Positions 7,749 to 9,715 of a stretch of DNA of 9,715 bases are shown here, piece after piece. A program made the translations under genes and the position numbers. Position 1 is the first letter of the stretch; every line of letters starts with the position of its first letter. Where the stretch lies: the NCBI GenBank assembly GCA_003123965.1, contig NNSL01000369.1:1-9715 (forward strand), in the 5' to 3' direction. This DNA is from Balneolaceae bacterium SMO_bin1. GTDB taxonomy: Bacteria > Bacteroidota > Rhodothermia > Balneolales > Balneolaceae. Under the pieces are notes generated by a model. It saw nothing but the letters and a program-made list of their open reading frames with translations. It had not been told where the DNA came from and searched no databases.

Positions 7749-8760
7749 CCTTAGATTCGCCCCCGTAAATCATTTCAATGGCCTCAATAGTTTTCATGCC
7801 TTCGGAACCTTCAACCATGCCTTCGCGCTCAGAAATAATTTTGGAAATTAAATCGCTGAATAGCTTGTCGTGGTTGGAACTCGAGCCTTGGTAAGAGCCG
7901 TATAAATTAGGTTCGTCATCGAGCTCAATGTCTTTTGGCAGCGGGTAAGATTTTACATCCCAAAATTCAATTTCGTTTAAGTATTTTCCGCCAATTTTAA
8001 TTGTGCCGTTTTCACCAATGATGGTGATGCTGCCCTCATAGTTGACATTATAGACGCAAGTGGTCCAAAAAAGTGATCCAATAACACCGCTTTTAAACCG
8101 AAGAGCCGAAACCCCGCAGTCCTCAATTTCTACGTTTTGATGTAGCGTATCGGTAATAGTTTGCGCGTTTTTGAGGTCACCGAACCACCATATCAATAAA
8201 TCAATAAAGTGGCTGACCTGCGTATGAAGTGCGCCGCCCTCGAGTTCTTTTTTTCCCCTCCACGATGAATTGGCATAATATCCCGCATGGCGATTCCACA
8301 TTACGTTGCACTGCACCATAAAAATCTGGCCCAGTTTATTTTCTTCCAAGGCTTTTTTGGCTAAGGCAATGGGTTTATTGTAGCGGTTCTGTTTAACTAC
8401 AAAAAGTCGCACATTTTCTTCTTCGGCTACTTCAATCATTTGCTGGCTTTGCCTGGAAGTCAGTGCCATTGGTTTTTCCACGAGAATATGCTTGCCGGCG
8501 CGGGCGGCCTTTATGCTCATGGGTGCATGCAGACCGTGGGGAGTGCACACGCAGATGATCTCCGCCGAAGTTGCCTCAAGCATTTTGTCGAAGCCCTGAT
8601 AGGCCGTCACCCCATTTAACTCTGATGCCAACCGATTGGCCTTGGCGTAATCCTTATCACAAATATCGGTTAAGGTGGCTTTGGGCTCATTGGAAATCAC
8701 GTTGATATGGCGCTGACCGATGTTCCCACATCCAACCACTGCAAACTTAAGGTGAGGCAT
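7741..8760 (-). CDS. Gfo/Idh/MocA-family NAD(P)-dependent sugar oxidoreductase
   Basis: Intact 339-residue dehydrogenase. The N-terminal Rossmann fold carries GCGNIG at 10-15 and the VCTPHGLHAP segment. The family-defining EKP motif is at E95-K96-P97, with K96 the expected catalytic lysine. The C-terminal alpha/beta domain has SWRG at 166-169, ELEGGALHTQVSHFIDLL with a conserved histidine H184 as probable general acid/base, and WWFG. The layout resembles WlbA/WbpB enzymes that oxidise C3 of UDP-sugars, and also other sugar dehydrogenases of the family, so the substrate remains open. No matching aminotransferase is in the window. ATG at 8760 gives MPHLKFAVVGCGNIG directly, so no alternative start is needed. 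It follows the membrane-protein gene by 22 bases and overlaps the FemAB-like gene by 8, so it is in the operon. Confidence 0.92.
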   Translation of the reverse strand: MPHLKFAVVGCGNIGQRHINVISNEPKATLTDICDKDYAKANRLASELNGVTAYQGFDKMLEATSAEIICVCTPHGLHAPMSIKAARAGKHILVEKPMALTSRQSQQMIEVAEEENVRLFVVKQNRYNKPIALAKKALEENKLGQIFMVQCNVMWNRHAGYYANSSWRGKKELEGGALHTQVSHFIDLLIWWFGDLKNAQTITDTLHQNVEIEDCGVSALRFKSGVIGSLFWTTCVYNVNYEGSITIIGENGTIKIGGKYLNEIEFWDVKSYPLPKDIELDDEPNLYGSYQGSSSNHDKLFSDLISKIISEREGMVEGSEGMKTIEAIEMIYGGESKDE

Positions 8761-8782
8761 AAATATAATTCATTTAAAATGA

Positions 8783-9715
8783 TTAACGGATGGCATCTTT
8801 TTTTCGGTAATGTGCTATAAAACAGATGTATATGCCAATCATCAGCCCTGCCAAAATAGTAGAAACACCGAAGAATTTATAATAGTTGATAGATAGATTA
8901 TGTGCGATGATTGAAGCCGGAGCAATGGTGGTGACTCCAGGATGTGTTAGAATTTGCTGCCCGATTGAATAAATTGCGGTATAGGCAATTAACAATGCTG
9001 TGAAAGCCCGAACCGTGAATATTCGCTGCAGTAGGTTCAGATCAATTTTTTCCAAAACTACAGACCAGTTGATGAAGAGTAGATACACTATGTAAAGCCA
9101 GCTGGTGGTAATGCCCATAGTTAAAAATATAAATAAATGAAAAAACAGTGCTGCGAACACAAAACGTTGAAACCCCTTTTTGTTGATTACGGCGATTAAA
9201 AACCCGACTTCAAAAAATACGGTCGCGTAGTCGGCCAGTTCCCAAAGCACGTCGGGCAGCAGCTGCAGTGAAAAAGAACCTAAAAAAGTAGTCCGATTGA
9301 ACACCAGCTCCGATTGCATTACATAATACTTGCTAGCTTGGGTAGACCAATCGAGCCAGCCGCCCATAACCTTGGCCGCACCGGCCGTAAAAAAGGCAAA
9401 ACCGAGCAGCAGGGCTGTCATTGCAACAGGCCAGGCTTCAGATGATTCAGTATCGATCTTGCGCATGCTGTCAATCGAAAAACTGTTTCCCCATCCGGCC
9501 AATGTCATCATCCACGGAATGAGCCAGATGATTAAGTCATGATCAATTTTACCAAAGGAGTAGGCGAAGGTTTCTCCAAAAATTATGAGTGCCGGAAGTA
9601 GAACGGAGACCGTTCGCGTAAAAATGCCGAAAAAAGCATCACAAATAATACGCAGATGGCAAGACTTACCGCTTGAAGAAGAAAGTAGGAGGGAAAGCCC
9701 TCAAAAATATACCGA
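8783..9715 (-). CDS. HTTM/DoxX-like polytopic membrane protein (5' partial; frame broken at 9630-9635)
   Basis: The visible part encodes about 310 residues with roughly eight hydrophobic helices. The ATG at 9511 is not the real start, because coding sequence in the same frame continues upstream through ETFAYSFGKIDHDLIIWLIP. At the T6 run (9635-9630 on this strand) coding shifts phase, and membrane-protein sequence continues to the window edge (YIFEGFPSYFLLQAVSLAI). Adding one T joins them as VMLFFGIFTRTVSVLL. WGNSFSID, FFTAGAAKVMGGW, LADYATVFFEVGFL and FFHLFIFLTMGITTSWLY are reminiscent of the HTTM (vitamin K-dependent carboxylase-like) membrane fold or DoxX-like proteins. The assignment is by feel rather than by a strict motif. 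No reaction can be named. It is the first visible gene of the operon and may have more genes upstream. Confidence 0.7.

Noticed and set aside
6511..9635. Phase variation by slippage of the six-base A/T runs
   Set aside because: Six-base runs are short for classical contingency loci, and other breaks in the same window occur at runs of three bases, pointing to read errors instead.

Overview
The window is part of a surface-polysaccharide (O-antigen or capsule type) locus built around a Wzm/Wzt ABC exporter. It lies on a chromosome of moderate GC content. No convincing Shine-Dalgarno sequence precedes any of the starts I examined, and the leaders are AT-rich. Together with the style of the Wzm/Wzt and glycosyltransferase proteins, this suggests the Bacteroidota/Balneolota side of the tree. 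That placement is inference from sequence style, not from a search. I see no rRNA, tRNA, CRISPR array, insertion sequence or origin.

Layout. (a) 1-62 is the tail of an upstream reading frame. (b) 88-1084 and 1158-2090 are two tandem, closely related family-2 (GT-A) glycosyltransferases on the + strand. (c) 2091-3225 is a CgeB-like (GT-B type) glycosyltransferase on the - strand; its stop codon abuts the stop of the preceding gene with no base between. (d) 3226-3611 is a 386-bp divergent intergenic region. (e) 3612-4463 and 4473-5745 are wzm and wzt on the + strand. (f) 5746-5827 is a convergent gap with a hairpin. (g) 9715-5828 on the - strand is a compact four-gene operon, read in this order: HTTM-like membrane protein (5' end outside the window), Gfo/Idh/MocA oxidoreductase, FemAB-like GNAT transferase, and formyltransferase with a MetF-tRNA/sugar N-formyltransferase fold.

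How the genes may work together. The glycosyltransferases would build a glycan at the cytoplasmic face of the inner membrane. Wzm/Wzt would export the lipid-linked chain; Wzt carries a C-terminal domain of the kind that recognises the finished chain. The - strand operon looks like a decoration module making modified (oxidised, N-formylated, possibly aminoacylated or acylated) sugars. Enzyme substrates cannot be read from the sequence.

The most important technical observation is that five of the nine main genes are split by a single-base frame break: 88-1084, 2091-3225, 4473-5745, 5828-6705 and 8783-9715. Each lies in or beside a short homopolymer run, and conserved family motifs continue on both sides. 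One corrected base per gene restores a normal-length family member, or an open frame to the window edge in the partial gene. I read these as probable sequencing or assembly indels, not decayed genes, and annotate each as one full-length CDS. One break coincides with an in-frame A AAA AAC slippery heptamer, so it deserves a separate check for programmed frameshifting.
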